NCBI RefSeq assembly: GCF_020707265.1
Contig: NZ_JAJFEQ010000006.1
Span: forward strand, 351,847-415,846
Reading direction: 5' to 3'
Length of the DNA: 64,000 nucleotides
From: Massilia sp. IC2-477
GTDB lineage: Bacteria; Pseudomonadota; Gammaproteobacteria; Burkholderiales; Burkholderiaceae_D
Position 1 is the first letter of the stretch, and the number at the start of each line of letters is the position of its first letter. A program made the translations under genes and the position numbers. Below the pieces are notes generated by a model. That model saw only the letters and a list, made by a program, of their open reading frames with translations. It did no database searches and had not been told where the DNA came from. Below are positions 45,769 through 55,759 of this stretch, piece by piece.

Positions 45769-47760
45769 ATGACACGATTGACTTCCCTGTGCGCGCACGC
45801 CCTGCTCGCGTGCGCCCTGAGCAGCGGGCTTGCCATCGACGCGCATGCCGAGGCAGCGCTGCCGCCGGTCGAGCTGTTCTTCTCCAATCCGCTGCTGGCC
45901 AAGGCCGAGCTCTCGCCCAGCGGGCGCTACCTGGCCGCCCTGTCGGGCGCCCCGGGACGGCGCGACATGCTGATCGTGGTCGACCTGCAGGAAAACAAGG
46001 CGACCCCGGTCGCCAGCTACAACGACGTCGACGTCTTGCAGTTCCAGTGGGTGAACGACGGGCGCCTGCTGTTCAATGTCAGCGACAAGCAGATCGGCCC
46101 GGGCGGGAATTACCTGGCCAGCGGCCTGTATGCGGTGAACCGCGACGGCGGCGAAATGCGCCAGCTGGCCAGCCGGCGCGCGTCCGCCCCGCGCATGCTG
46201 TCCTGGTTCACCTACATGCTGGGCCAGCGCGGGGCCCAGGATTCGAACGAGGTGTATGTGCTGAGCAGCGACCCCGGTCAGAACGAGAAGGTGTTCACGA
46301 CCAATCTGCTGCGCCTGAACACGTTGACGGGACAGTCCCAGGCCGTATCGCGTCCCGGCCAGGTCGACAGCTGGGTGCTGGATAATGCCGGCGAGCCGCG
46401 CCTGACGCTGCATGCCTCCGGCGGCACCACCACCATGCATTATCGCGAGCCGGCCAGCGGCAAGTGGCGCCAGCTCGCGCAATTCCCGACCTATGCCGGC
46501 AGCAAAGAGGGCTTCACGCCGGTCGGCTTCGGCGCCGATGGCAAACTGTACGTGCGCGCGTATGCCGGCAAGGATGCGGCCGCCCTGCACACCCTGGACC
46601 TAGCCACCGGCAAGGTCGATCCGCAAGGCGTGGTGGTGATGCCGGGTTACGATTTCGACGGCGGACTGGTCAGCCGGCGCGGCAAGGTGCTGGGTGCGGT
46701 CATCGAAACCGACGCACCAGGCAGCGTCTGGTTCGACAAGGAGATGACGGCGATCCAGCAGGCGGTGGACAAGCTGCTGCCGAACGCCGCCAACCTGATC
46801 TCGGTGGCCGCGAATCCGGAGGCTCCCTGGGTGCTGGTGCACTCCCTGTCCGACGTGCGCCCGCTCGCCTACTACCTGTACAGCCCGGGCAGCGGCAAGC
46901 TGAACCCGGTCGGCAACAGCTACGAGGGCATCGATCCGGCCAGGATGGGCCGCCAGGATCCGGTGCGCTACAAGGCGCGCGACGGGCGCGAGATCCCGGC
47001 CCTGCTCACGGTTCCGCCGGGCGGCGGCAAGAACCTGCCGTTGGTGGTGCTGGTGCACGGCGGCCCCTACGTGCGCGGCAACCACTGGGGCTGGGCCCCG
47101 GATACCCAGTTCCTGGCTTCGCGCGGCTATGCCGTGCTGGAACCGGACTTCCGCGGCAGCCGCGGCTACGGCACGGCGCACTTCCAGGCCGGCTTCAAGC
47201 AATGGGGCCTGGCCATGCAGGACGACATCGCCGACGGCGCCCGCTGGGCCATCGCCCAGGGCATCGCCGATCCGAAGCGCATCTGCATCGCCGGCGCCAG
47301 CTATGGCGGTTATGCGGCGTTGATGGGCCTGGTGAAGGACCCGGACCTGTACAAGTGCGGCATCAACTGGGTCGGCGTCACCGACATCAGCCTGCTGTTC
47401 AACGGTCACTGGAGTTTCGATTCCGATCTGAGCGAGGACTGGAAGAACCACGGCATGCCCCTGATGATCGGCGACCCGGTGAAGGATGCCGCGCAGTTCA
47501 GGGCGACCTCGCCGATCGAACAGGCGTCGAAGATCACCCAGCCGCTGCTGCTGGCCTACGGGGCGGTGGACCGCCGCGTGCCGCTCTACCACGGCAACCA
47601 GTTCAGGGAGGCCGTCCAGGCCCATAACAAACAGGTCGAATGGGTCGTGTACGAAGATGAGGGCCACGGCTGGACGCGGCCGCAGAACCGCTTCGATTTC
47701 TGGAAGCGCGTGGAGAGTTTCCTGGGACGGCATATCGGTGCCGGTGCGGCGCCCCACTGA
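45769..47760 (+). CDS. Exported S9 peptidase, array copy 2
   Basis: A 663-residue paralogue of copy 1 with signal peptide ending DAHAEA. Triad Ser511 (GASYGGYAAL), Asp601 (YGAVDRRVP) and His633 (EDEGHGW). The ATG at 45769 is only 12 bases after the copy 1 stop, and a GTG directly abutting that stop (45757) is an alternative, so copies 1 and 2 are one transcript. In the C-terminal 50 nucleotides it is identical to copy 3 including synonymous sites, which suggests recent duplication or gene conversion. Confidence 0.92.
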   Translation: MTRLTSLCAHALLACALSSGLAIDAHAEAALPPVELFFSNPLLAKAELSPSGRYLAALSGAPGRRDMLIVVDLQENKATPVASYNDVDVLQFQWVNDGRLLFNVSDKQIGPGGNYLASGLYAVNRDGGEMRQLASRRASAPRMLSWFTYMLGQRGAQDSNEVYVLSSDPGQNEKVFTTNLLRLNTLTGQSQAVSRPGQVDSWVLDNAGEPRLTLHASGGTTTMHYREPASGKWRQLAQFPTYAGSKEGFTPVGFGADGKLYVRAYAGKDAAALHTLDLATGKVDPQGVVVMPGYDFDGGLVSRRGKVLGAVIETDAPGSVWFDKEMTAIQQAVDKLLPNAANLISVAANPEAPWVLVHSLSDVRPLAYYLYSPGSGKLNPVGNSYEGIDPARMGRQDPVRYKARDGREIPALLTVPPGGGKNLPLVVLVHGGPYVRGNHWGWAPDTQFLASRGYAVLEPDFRGSRGYGTAHFQAGFKQWGLAMQDDIADGARWAIAQGIADPKRICIAGASYGGYAALMGLVKDPDLYKCGINWVGVTDISLLFNGHWSFDSDLSEDWKNHGMPLMIGDPVKDAAQFRATSPIEQASKITQPLLLAYGAVDRRVPLYHGNQFREAVQAHNKQVEWVVYEDEGHGWTRPQNRFDFWKRVESFLGRHIGAGAAPH

Positions 47761-47766
47761 GCCTAT

Positions 47767-47790
47767 GCCGTGCGCATGAACCCGCACGGC
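47767..47790 (+). terminator. Hairpin after S9 copy 2
   Basis: GCCGTGCG (47767-47774) pairs with CGCACGGC (47783-47790) around an 8-base loop directly after the copy 2 stop. No T tract follows, so it may be an RNA-stability hairpin or weak terminator. Confidence 0.4.
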
Positions 47791-47873
47791 AACGTACATA
47801 CAAGCAGGCGACCGGCAAGACTGCTACGCTCGGCAGGCCGGCAACAGACGGCCGGTTTGCCCAAAGGAGTACC

Positions 47874-49895
47874 ATGCCCGCCCACCTAGCCTTCGTCGCA
47901 CGCGCCGCCGGCGCCTTCCTGCTGACCCTTGTCCTTGCCTTCCCCGCTTTCGGCCAGGGCGCGGCGCCTCCCGTCGAAGCCTTCTTCGCCAACCCGCTGC
48001 TGGACGACGCCACGCTCTCGCCCAGCGGCCGCTATCTTGCCGCCATCTCGGGCGCGCCCGGCCGGCGCGACGTGCTGGTGGTGGTCGACCTGGTGGAAAA
48101 CAAGGCGAAGGCGGTGGCCGCTTACTCGGAAGTCGACGTGCTCCAGTTCCAGTGGGTGAACGACGAGCGCCTGATCTACAACGTCAGCGACAAGCAGGTG
48201 GGGCCGGGCGGCTACCAGCTTGCCAGCGGCCTGTACGCCGTGAACCGCGACGGCGGCGGCATGCGCCAGCTGGCCAGTCGGCGCGGCGTGGAATTCGTCA
48301 GCGAAGGCGGTTCGCGCCTGGACCGCCGCATCCTGCCCTGGCACACCTTCATGCTGCCCCAGCGCGGTCCCCAGGACGCGAATACCGTCTACGTTACCAG
48401 CCCCGAGCTGGACGACTACAACGTGGTCCGCACCGTCAACCTGCTGCGGCTCGATACGGTGACCGGCCAGGTGCAGACCGTCCAGCGCCCGGGACCGGTC
48501 GACGAATGGCTGCTCGACAATGCCGGAGAACCGCGCCTCACCACGCGTTCCGAAGGCGGCAAGACCAGCATCCATTACCGCGACCCGGCGACCTCGAAAT
48601 GGCGCCTGCTGGCGCAGTTCTCCACCTGGCAGGGCAGCCCGGGCGCCTTCACGCCGGTCGGCTTCGGCGCCGACGGCACGCTCTACGTGCGCGCCTACGA
48701 AGGCGAGGACACGGCCTCGCTGCACACGCTCGATCTGGCGACCGGGAAGGTCAACCCGAAACCGCTGGTGGTCACGCCCGGCTACGACTTCGACGGCGCC
48801 CTGGTCGACCGGCGCGGCAAGGTGCTGGGAGCGAGCGTCGAAACCGACGCTCCGGCCATCGTCTGGTTCGACAAGGAGATGCAGGCGGTCCAGCAAGGCA
48901 TCGACAAGCTGCTGCCGGGCACCGTCAACCTGATCTCGGTCGCCTCGCGCGCCGACGCACCCTGGGTGCTGGTGCGCTCGTTTTCCGACGTGCGCCCCGT
49001 ATCCTACAACCTGTACCAGCCATCCACCGGCAAGCTGAACCCGGTCGGCAGCAGTCTGGATGGAATCGACCCGGCGAAAATGGGACGCCAGGACCCGGTG
49101 CGCTACAAGGCGCGCGACGGGCGCGAGATCCCTGCTCTGCTCACCCTGCCGCCAGGAGGGGCCGCCAAGAACCTGCCGCTAGTGGTGCTGGTCCACGGCG
49201 GGCCCTTCGTGCGCGGCAACCACTGGGGCTGGGATCCGCAGACCCAGTTCCTGGCCTCGCGCGGCTACGCCGTGCTGGAGCCCGACTTCCGTGGCAGCAC
49301 TGGTTACGGCATGGGCCACTACCGCGCCGGCTGGAAGCAGTGGGGCCTGGCGATGCAGGACGATATCGCCGACGGCGCCCGCTGGGCCATCGCCCAGGGC
49401 ACTGCCGACCCTAAACGCATCTGCATCGCCGGCGCCAGCTACGGCGGCTACGCGGCCCTGATGGGACTGGTGAAGGACCCGAACCTGTACAAGTGCGCGA
49501 TCAACTGGGCCGGCGTTACCGACATCAACCTGCTGTACGACGGCCACTGGAGCTTCGACTCCGACCTGGGCGAAGAATGGAAACTGCACGGCATGCCGGT
49601 GCTGGTGGGCGACCAGGTCAAGGACGCGGCCCAGCTCAAGGCCACCTCTCCGATCCACCAGGCGGCCAGGATCACCCAGCCGCTGCTGCTGGCCTACGGG
49701 GCGGTGGACCGGCGTGTGCCGCTTTACCATGGCAACCAGTTCCGCGACGCGGTGAGCAGGCACAACAAGCAGGTCGAATGGGTCGTGTATCAGGACGAAG
49801 GACACGGCTGGACGCGGCCGCAGAACCGCTTCGATTTCTGGAAGCGCGTGGAGAGCTTCCTGGGACGGCATATCGGCAGCAGCGCGGCACGCTAG
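47874..49895 (+). CDS. Exported S9 peptidase, array copy 3
   Basis: A 673-residue paralogue; AAGGAGTACC before the ATG is the clearest ribosome site of the array. Signal peptide ends FGQGAA. Triad Ser522, Asp612, His644 at the same places as copy 1. It is closest to copy 2 (shared YKARDGREIPALLT, RPQNRFDFWKRVESFLGRHIG). It has its own 113-bp leader, whose CTGCTACGCTCGG word recurs before copy 4 as CTGCTACGCTTGG. Confidence 0.92.
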   Translation: MPAHLAFVARAAGAFLLTLVLAFPAFGQGAAPPVEAFFANPLLDDATLSPSGRYLAAISGAPGRRDVLVVVDLVENKAKAVAAYSEVDVLQFQWVNDERLIYNVSDKQVGPGGYQLASGLYAVNRDGGGMRQLASRRGVEFVSEGGSRLDRRILPWHTFMLPQRGPQDANTVYVTSPELDDYNVVRTVNLLRLDTVTGQVQTVQRPGPVDEWLLDNAGEPRLTTRSEGGKTSIHYRDPATSKWRLLAQFSTWQGSPGAFTPVGFGADGTLYVRAYEGEDTASLHTLDLATGKVNPKPLVVTPGYDFDGALVDRRGKVLGASVETDAPAIVWFDKEMQAVQQGIDKLLPGTVNLISVASRADAPWVLVRSFSDVRPVSYNLYQPSTGKLNPVGSSLDGIDPAKMGRQDPVRYKARDGREIPALLTLPPGGAAKNLPLVVLVHGGPFVRGNHWGWDPQTQFLASRGYAVLEPDFRGSTGYGMGHYRAGWKQWGLAMQDDIADGARWAIAQGTADPKRICIAGASYGGYAALMGLVKDPNLYKCAINWAGVTDINLLYDGHWSFDSDLGEEWKLHGMPVLVGDQVKDAAQLKATSPIHQAARITQPLLLAYGAVDRRVPLYHGNQFRDAVSRHNKQVEWVVYQDEGHGWTRPQNRFDFWKRVESFLGRHIGSSAAR

Positions 49896-49915
49896 CCCAA
49901 CGGGGCAGGGCTGAT

Positions 49916-49940
49916 GCGCCGCGCATAAAATGCGCGGCGC
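49916..49940 (+). terminator. GC-rich hairpin between S9 copies 3 and 4
   Basis: An 11-bp perfect stem (GCGCCGCGCAT at 49916-49926 with ATGCGCGGCGC at 49930-49940) and an AAA loop, 20 bases after the copy 3 stop. No T tract is visible, so termination is uncertain. Confidence 0.45.
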
Positions 49941-50016
49941 CGCGAACGTCCTGGTCAATACATATGCCGGAGCTGCTACGCTTGGGTCTTCGACTACCCT
50001 TGCCGCTAGGCCCCCC

Positions 50017-52023
50017 ATGAGCCCTTTCTCCCTGTGCGCACGCGCACTGCTGGCCTTCGCCGCCCTTGCTTCGCTGTGCCTCGACGCGGCCGCTCAGGCG
50101 CCGCTCACGCCGATCGAGCGCTTCTTCTCGCCGCCGGCGCTCGATCGGGCGCGCCTGTCCCCGAAGGGACGCTACGTGGCCGCGATCTTCAGCACTCCCG
50201 GCCAGCGCGACATGTTGGCAGTGATCGATCTGCAGACCAACGCGGTCAGCCGGGCGGCATCCTATAAGGACGCCGACATCCTCGACTTCGCCTGGGTGAA
50301 CGAAGAGCGGCTGCTGTTCAACGTCACCGACAAAAGCGTTGGTCCGGCCAGGCAGGATGCCGCCTACGGCCTGTACGCGGTCAACCGCGACGGCAGCGGG
50401 ATGCGCCAGCTGGCCGAGCGCAGGGGTGAAGCGATGGGCATCGAATCGCACATCAAGAGCCGCACCCTGCCCTGGCACACCTTCATCATGTCGCAGCGGG
50501 GCACCGAGGATTCCGAGTACGTCTACGTCGAGAGCGTGACCTGGGACCTCAAGGACAAGTTCAAGTCGGTCGAACTGCTGCGCCTGAACACGCTGACCGG
50601 CCAGGCCAGCAGCGTCCAGCGCCCCGGCAACGTCACCGCTTGGCTGCTGGACAACGCGGGCGCGCCGCGGGTGGCGCTTACCTACGAGAAGGACACCAGC
50701 ACAGTGCATTATCTCGACCCGGCCACCTCGATCTGGCGGCCGATCGCCTCCTACCATCGCTACAAGGGAGGGCGTGACGCGATCGAGCCGGTCGGCTTTG
50801 GCCCGGATGGCACCCTGTACGTCAGCGCTACGGGAGGCAAGGACACCATGGCCCTGCATACCTTCGACCTCCGTACCGGCAAGATCAGCCCGGAACCGGT
50901 GATCGAGACCCCCGGCTACGACTTCGACGGCGTACTGGTGAGCCGGCGCGGCAAGCTGCTGGGCGCCCAATTGACCACCGACGCGCGCGCCAACGTCTGG
51001 TTCGATCCAGAGATGACGGCGCTGCAGAAGAAGATCGATGCGCAGGCCCCGGGGACGGTCAACCTGGTCTCGGTTGCCGCCAGCCCGGACGCGCCCTGGG
51101 TGCTGGTGACCTCCTATTCCGACACCCATCCGATCAGCTACAACGTCTACAACCTGCGCGACGGCAGCCTGAAACGCCTGATGGAACGCCGTCCGGGCAT
51201 CGATCCGAAGCGCATGGCGCGCCAGGAGCCGGTGCGCTACAAGGCGCGCGACGGACGCGAGATCCCGGGCCTGCTGACGACACCGCCGGGAGGCGGCAAG
51301 AACCTGCCGCTAGTGGTGCTGGTACACGGCGGGCCTTATGTGCGCGGCAACCGCTGGGGCTGGGACCCGGACAACCAGTTCCTGGCCTCGCGCGGCTACG
51401 CGGTGCTGGAGCCGGAATTCCGCGGCAGCACCGGCTTCGGCCATACGCACTTCGCGGCCGGCCTCAAGCAGTGGGGACGGGCCATGCAGGACGACCTGGC
51501 CGACGGCGCACGTTGGGCCATCGCCCAGGGCATCGCCGACCCGAAAAGAATCTGCATCGCTGGGGCCAGCTATGGCGGCTACGCGGCCCTGATGGGCCTG
51601 GCGAAGGATCCCGAACTGTTCCGCTGCGGCGTAAGCTGGGCCGGCCTCACAGACCTCAACCTGCTTTACAACGGCCAGTGGGCATTCAGCGACCTGTCGG
51701 AAGACTACAAGGCCTACGGCATGCCGGACCTGATCGGCGACCCGGTCAAGGAGGCAGAACTGCTCAAGGCGAACTCCCCCATCACCCACGCGGCCCGGAT
51801 CACGCAGCCGCTCCTGATGGCCTATGGCGCGGCCGACCGCCGCGTGCCGCTGCTCCACGGCCGCAGCTTCCGCGATGCGGTATCGGGCCACAACAAGCAG
51901 CTCGAGTGGGTGGTGTACCAGGACGAGGAACACGGCTGGTCGCAGGCGGCCACAAAGATCGATTTCTGGGGCCGGGTCGAGAAGTTCCTGGCGAAGCAGC
52001 TGGGCGGGGCGGCCGCGCCATAG
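50017..52023 (+). CDS. Exported S9 peptidase, array copy 4
   Basis: A 668-residue paralogue with signal peptide ending DAAAQAP and triad Ser518, Asp607, His639 (QDEEHGW, with Glu replacing the usual Gly before His). It is the most diverged in the N-terminal half (IERFFSPPALDRARLSPKGRY). It keeps the Cys pair flanking the serine. The last copy; a strong convergent terminator follows. Sequence divergence among copies suggests different peptide preferences, not tested. Confidence 0.92.
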   Translation: MSPFSLCARALLAFAALASLCLDAAAQAPLTPIERFFSPPALDRARLSPKGRYVAAIFSTPGQRDMLAVIDLQTNAVSRAASYKDADILDFAWVNEERLLFNVTDKSVGPARQDAAYGLYAVNRDGSGMRQLAERRGEAMGIESHIKSRTLPWHTFIMSQRGTEDSEYVYVESVTWDLKDKFKSVELLRLNTLTGQASSVQRPGNVTAWLLDNAGAPRVALTYEKDTSTVHYLDPATSIWRPIASYHRYKGGRDAIEPVGFGPDGTLYVSATGGKDTMALHTFDLRTGKISPEPVIETPGYDFDGVLVSRRGKLLGAQLTTDARANVWFDPEMTALQKKIDAQAPGTVNLVSVAASPDAPWVLVTSYSDTHPISYNVYNLRDGSLKRLMERRPGIDPKRMARQEPVRYKARDGREIPGLLTTPPGGGKNLPLVVLVHGGPYVRGNRWGWDPDNQFLASRGYAVLEPEFRGSTGFGHTHFAAGLKQWGRAMQDDLADGARWAIAQGIADPKRICIAGASYGGYAALMGLAKDPELFRCGVSWAGLTDLNLLYNGQWAFSDLSEDYKAYGMPDLIGDPVKEAELLKANSPITHAARITQPLLMAYGAADRRVPLLHGRSFRDAVSGHNKQLEWVVYQDEEHGWSQAATKIDFWGRVEKFLAKQLGGAAAP

Positions 52024-52038
52024 CCGGCGCCGAAACAG

Positions 52039-52071
52039 AACGGGCGCTTGGTGAAGCACCAAGCGCCCGTT
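52039..52071. terminator. Bidirectional terminator between S9 copy 4 and purM
   Basis: A perfect 15-bp stem (AACGGGCGCTTGGTG pairing with 52057-52071) with an AAG loop lies between the convergent stops. T tracts are weak (TTGTCA one way), but stem strength and position fit shared termination. Confidence 0.78.
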
Positions 52072-52092
52072 GTCATGTCAATCGCAGGTTAC

Positions 52093-53136
<1,044 letters not shown>

Positions 53137-53285
53137 GGTATTTGGCAGCGGAGGCGGTAAAATAGAAGGCGGCAGACCCAAACCTGGTCAATCCGCTATT
53201 TTAGCAAAACAGCCCCGCCCAACCGCATTTCCGGTCTTTTTGGCCTGATTTGCTTGGCAAAAACGCAAAGATAACAAGAACACGC

Positions 53286-54377
53286 ATGCCATTCTTCCTC
53301 ACTCCGGAGCAAAAACAATCCGCATTCTGGTTGGCGCTCTGGCTGGCGGTGGCGCTTCTGCTGTACACCCTGGGGCCGATCCTGTCGCCCTTCATCGCGG
53401 CCGCGATCCTGGCCTACATGCTGGGCGGCGCAGTCGACCGGCTGGCGCGGGTGCGCCTGGGCAAGCGCAGGATGCCGCGCGTGGTGGCGGTGTCGGTCGT
53501 GCTGGCCGCCTTCTCTACCTGCGTCGTGGCCCTGTTCCTGACCGTGGTGCCGGTGCTGCGCGCCGAGATCCCCCTGCTGCAGGCCAAGATTCCCGCCTTC
53601 TTCACCTGGCTCGACACCTTTGTCTCGCCCTGGCTGGCCGGCTACGGCATTAACGTGAAACTCGACAGCGCCGGCCTGCGCGAACTGCTGCAGCAGCAGG
53701 TGGCGGCCGGCGGCGACGACCTCTGGACCTCGGTACTGGCCAAGGTGCGCGTCGGCGGTAGCGCCGTGCTGGGCTGGATCGCGACGCTCACCCTGGTGCC
53801 GGTGGTGCTGTTCTACCTGCTGCTCGACTGGCACCAGCTGCTCGCGCGCATCGAAGGCGCGATCCCGCGCCGCTGGGCGCCCCAGGTAAGCGGCATGGCG
53901 GCGGAAGCGGACGGCCTGCTGGCCCAGTACCTGCGCGGCCAGCTGCTGGTGATGATCGTGCTGGCGGTGTACTACTCGGCGGCGCTGGCCATGGTCGGGC
54001 TGGACGTGGCGCTGCCGGTGGGCGTACTCACCGGCCTGCTCGGCTTCGTCCCCTACCTCGGCTTTGGCCTGGGCATGCTGCTGGCCCTGGTGGCGGCGCT
54101 GCTGCAGTTCCCGGGTTGGGTGGCGCTGGCCTGGGTGGTGGCGATCTACACGCTGGGCCAGCTGATCGAAAGCTTCATCCTGACGCCGCGCCTGGTGGGC
54201 GAACGCATCGGCCTGCACCCGCTGGCCGTGATTTTCGCCCTGATGGCCTTCGGCGAGCTGTTCGGCTTTGCCGGCGTGCTGCTGGCGCTGCCCGCCTCGG
54301 CGGTGCTGATGGTCGGTTTCCGCCATGTGCGTGCCCACTATTTGCGCAGCAGCTTTTATAATGCCGAACGCACATGA
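53286..54377 (+). CDS. AI-2E family transporter (PerM-like)
   Basis: A 363-residue membrane protein with about eight helices and the PerM/AI-2E exporter layout: FIAAAILAYMLGGAVDRL at the N-terminus, a periplasmic segment, VPVVLFYLLLDWHQL, LRGQLLVMIVLAVYYSAAL, LGFVPYLGFGLG and LIESFILTPRLVGERIGLHPLAVIFALMAFGELFG. Family members export autoinducer-2 or act as sodium/proton antiporters, so the substrate is open. It lies 27 bp before hda; this gene order next to purM is common in Burkholderiales. Confidence 0.92.
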   Translation: MPFFLTPEQKQSAFWLALWLAVALLLYTLGPILSPFIAAAILAYMLGGAVDRLARVRLGKRRMPRVVAVSVVLAAFSTCVVALFLTVVPVLRAEIPLLQAKIPAFFTWLDTFVSPWLAGYGINVKLDSAGLRELLQQQVAAGGDDLWTSVLAKVRVGGSAVLGWIATLTLVPVVLFYLLLDWHQLLARIEGAIPRRWAPQVSGMAAEADGLLAQYLRGQLLVMIVLAVYYSAALAMVGLDVALPVGVLTGLLGFVPYLGFGLGMLLALVAALLQFPGWVALAWVVAIYTLGQLIESFILTPRLVGERIGLHPLAVIFALMAFGELFGFAGVLLALPASAVLMVGFRHVRAHYLRSSFYNAERT

Positions 54378-54404
54378 CCTATCCCGAATGAGACCGACGA
54401 CGCC

Positions 54405-55088
54405 ATGAAGCAGCTGGTGCTCGATTTAGGCGCCGAGCCGGCGCACAGCCTCGACACCTTCCAGGTGGGCGAGAATGCCGAACTGGCGCACCTGATGCAC
54501 CAGTTCGCGCAGCGTGCTTCGCGCGAGCATTTCGCCTACCTGTGGGGCGACACCGGCGCCGGCAAGACCCACCTGCTGCAGGCGCTGGCGGCCAGTCCGG
54601 CCTCGCGTTATATCCCGTTCGACGCCCCGGCGGACCAGTTCGTCCACACCGAGGACGTGACGCTGTATCTGCTCGACGACTGCGACCGCCTGTCGCCGCA
54701 GCGCCAGATCGACGCCTTTGCCCTGTTCAACCAGATCCGCGAACACGGTGCCTACATGGTCAGCACCGGTCCGGTGCCGCCGGGCGTGCTGGGGGTGCGC
54801 GAAGACCTGCGCACACGCATGGGCTGGGGCCTGGTGTACCAGATCAAGGGCCTGTCCGACGACGAGAAGATCGCGGCGCTGACCCAGGCCGCGGAAGCGC
54901 GCGGTTTGACGCTCTCGGCCAGCGTGTTACCCTATTTGTTGTCTCACTTCAAGCGCGACATGCGGTCGCTGGCGACGATGCTGGACGCGCTCGACCAGTA
55001 TTCGCTCGAGACCCAGCGCCCGGTCACCCTGCCCCTGCTGCGTGACTTGTTGCTGCAAGAAAACCAGCAGTCGGAAACCAAAGAATGA
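54405..55088 (+). CDS. hda: DnaA regulatory inactivator Hda
   Basis: A 227-residue DnaA-like AAA+ protein. N-terminal QLVLDL (residues 3-8) is the sliding-clamp-binding motif; P-loop GDTGAGKTH at 48-56; LLDDCDRL Walker B; sensor regions follow. With the clamp it stimulates ATP hydrolysis on DnaA and prevents over-initiation. The stop overlaps the next gene by ATGA, part of an overlapped hda-HAD-pcnB-folK run. Confidence 0.94.
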   Translation: MKQLVLDLGAEPAHSLDTFQVGENAELAHLMHQFAQRASREHFAYLWGDTGAGKTHLLQALAASPASRYIPFDAPADQFVHTEDVTLYLLDDCDRLSPQRQIDAFALFNQIREHGAYMVSTGPVPPGVLGVREDLRTRMGWGLVYQIKGLSDDEKIAALTQAAEARGLTLSASVLPYLLSHFKRDMRSLATMLDALDQYSLETQRPVTLPLLRDLLLQENQQSETKE

Positions 55089-55759
55089 AAAACCTTGCGC
55101 TGTTCGACCTCGACCACACCCTGCTGCCGATCGATTCGGATTACGAGTGGGGCGAGTTCCTGGTCCGCATAGGCGCCGTGGACGAAACCGCCTTCCGCCG
55201 CCGTAACGACGAGTTCTTCGCCCAGTACCAGGCGGGCGTGCTCGACCCGGTCGAGTACCTCGAGTTCGCCCTCGGCACGCTGGCGCGCTTCCCGCGCGCC
55301 GAGCTGGACGCCATCTACGACCGCTACATGCGCGAGGTCATCGAACCCGCGATCCGGCCGCAGGCGCTGGCGCTGGTACGCCGGCACCAGGAGGCCGGCG
55401 ACCTGGTGGCCATCATCACCGCCACCAACTACCACATCACGGCGCCGATCGCGGCGCGCTTCGGCGTCGAGCACCACATCGGCGCCATGCCGGAATACGA
55501 TGCGCAGGGCAACCTGACCGGAAAACTGGTCGGCACCCCGACTTCGGGCCCGGGCAAGATCACGCACATGCACGCCTGGCTCGAGCGCCTCGGCCACACC
55601 TTCGAATCGTTCGAGCGCTGCCACTTCTACAGCGACTCGCACAATGACCTGCCGCTGCTGTCCATCGTCAGCCATCCGGTCGCCACCAACCCGAGCGCCA
55701 GGCTCGCCGCCCACGCGCAGGCGCAGGGTTGGCCAACTATCCATCTCTTCAATGATTAA
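55085..55759 (+). CDS. HAD-IB family phosphatase
   Basis: A 224-residue HAD phosphatase of the SerB-like IB subfamily: FDLDHTLLP with nucleophile Asp8 and Asp10, IITATNYHITAPIA motif II region, Lys in GPGKITHM and FYSDSHNDLPLL with the motif IV Asp pair. No membrane part. In many Burkholderiales this gene sits between hda and pcnB; substrates of such members are histidinol-phosphate or phosphoserine, but here it is unassigned. Overlaps hda by 4 and pcnB by 8 bases. Confidence 0.9.
   Translation: MKNLALFDLDHTLLPIDSDYEWGEFLVRIGAVDETAFRRRNDEFFAQYQAGVLDPVEYLEFALGTLARFPRAELDAIYDRYMREVIEPAIRPQALALVRRHQEAGDLVAIITATNYHITAPIAARFGVEHHIGAMPEYDAQGNLTGKLVGTPTSGPGKITHMHAWLERLGHTFESFERCHFYSDSHNDLPLLSIVSHPVATNPSARLAAHAQAQGWPTIHLFND

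Noticed and set aside
43621..46590. 989-codon open frame on the minus strand
   Set aside because: It is antisense to S9 copies 1 and 2, an artefact of GC-rich third positions, with no protein-like motifs.
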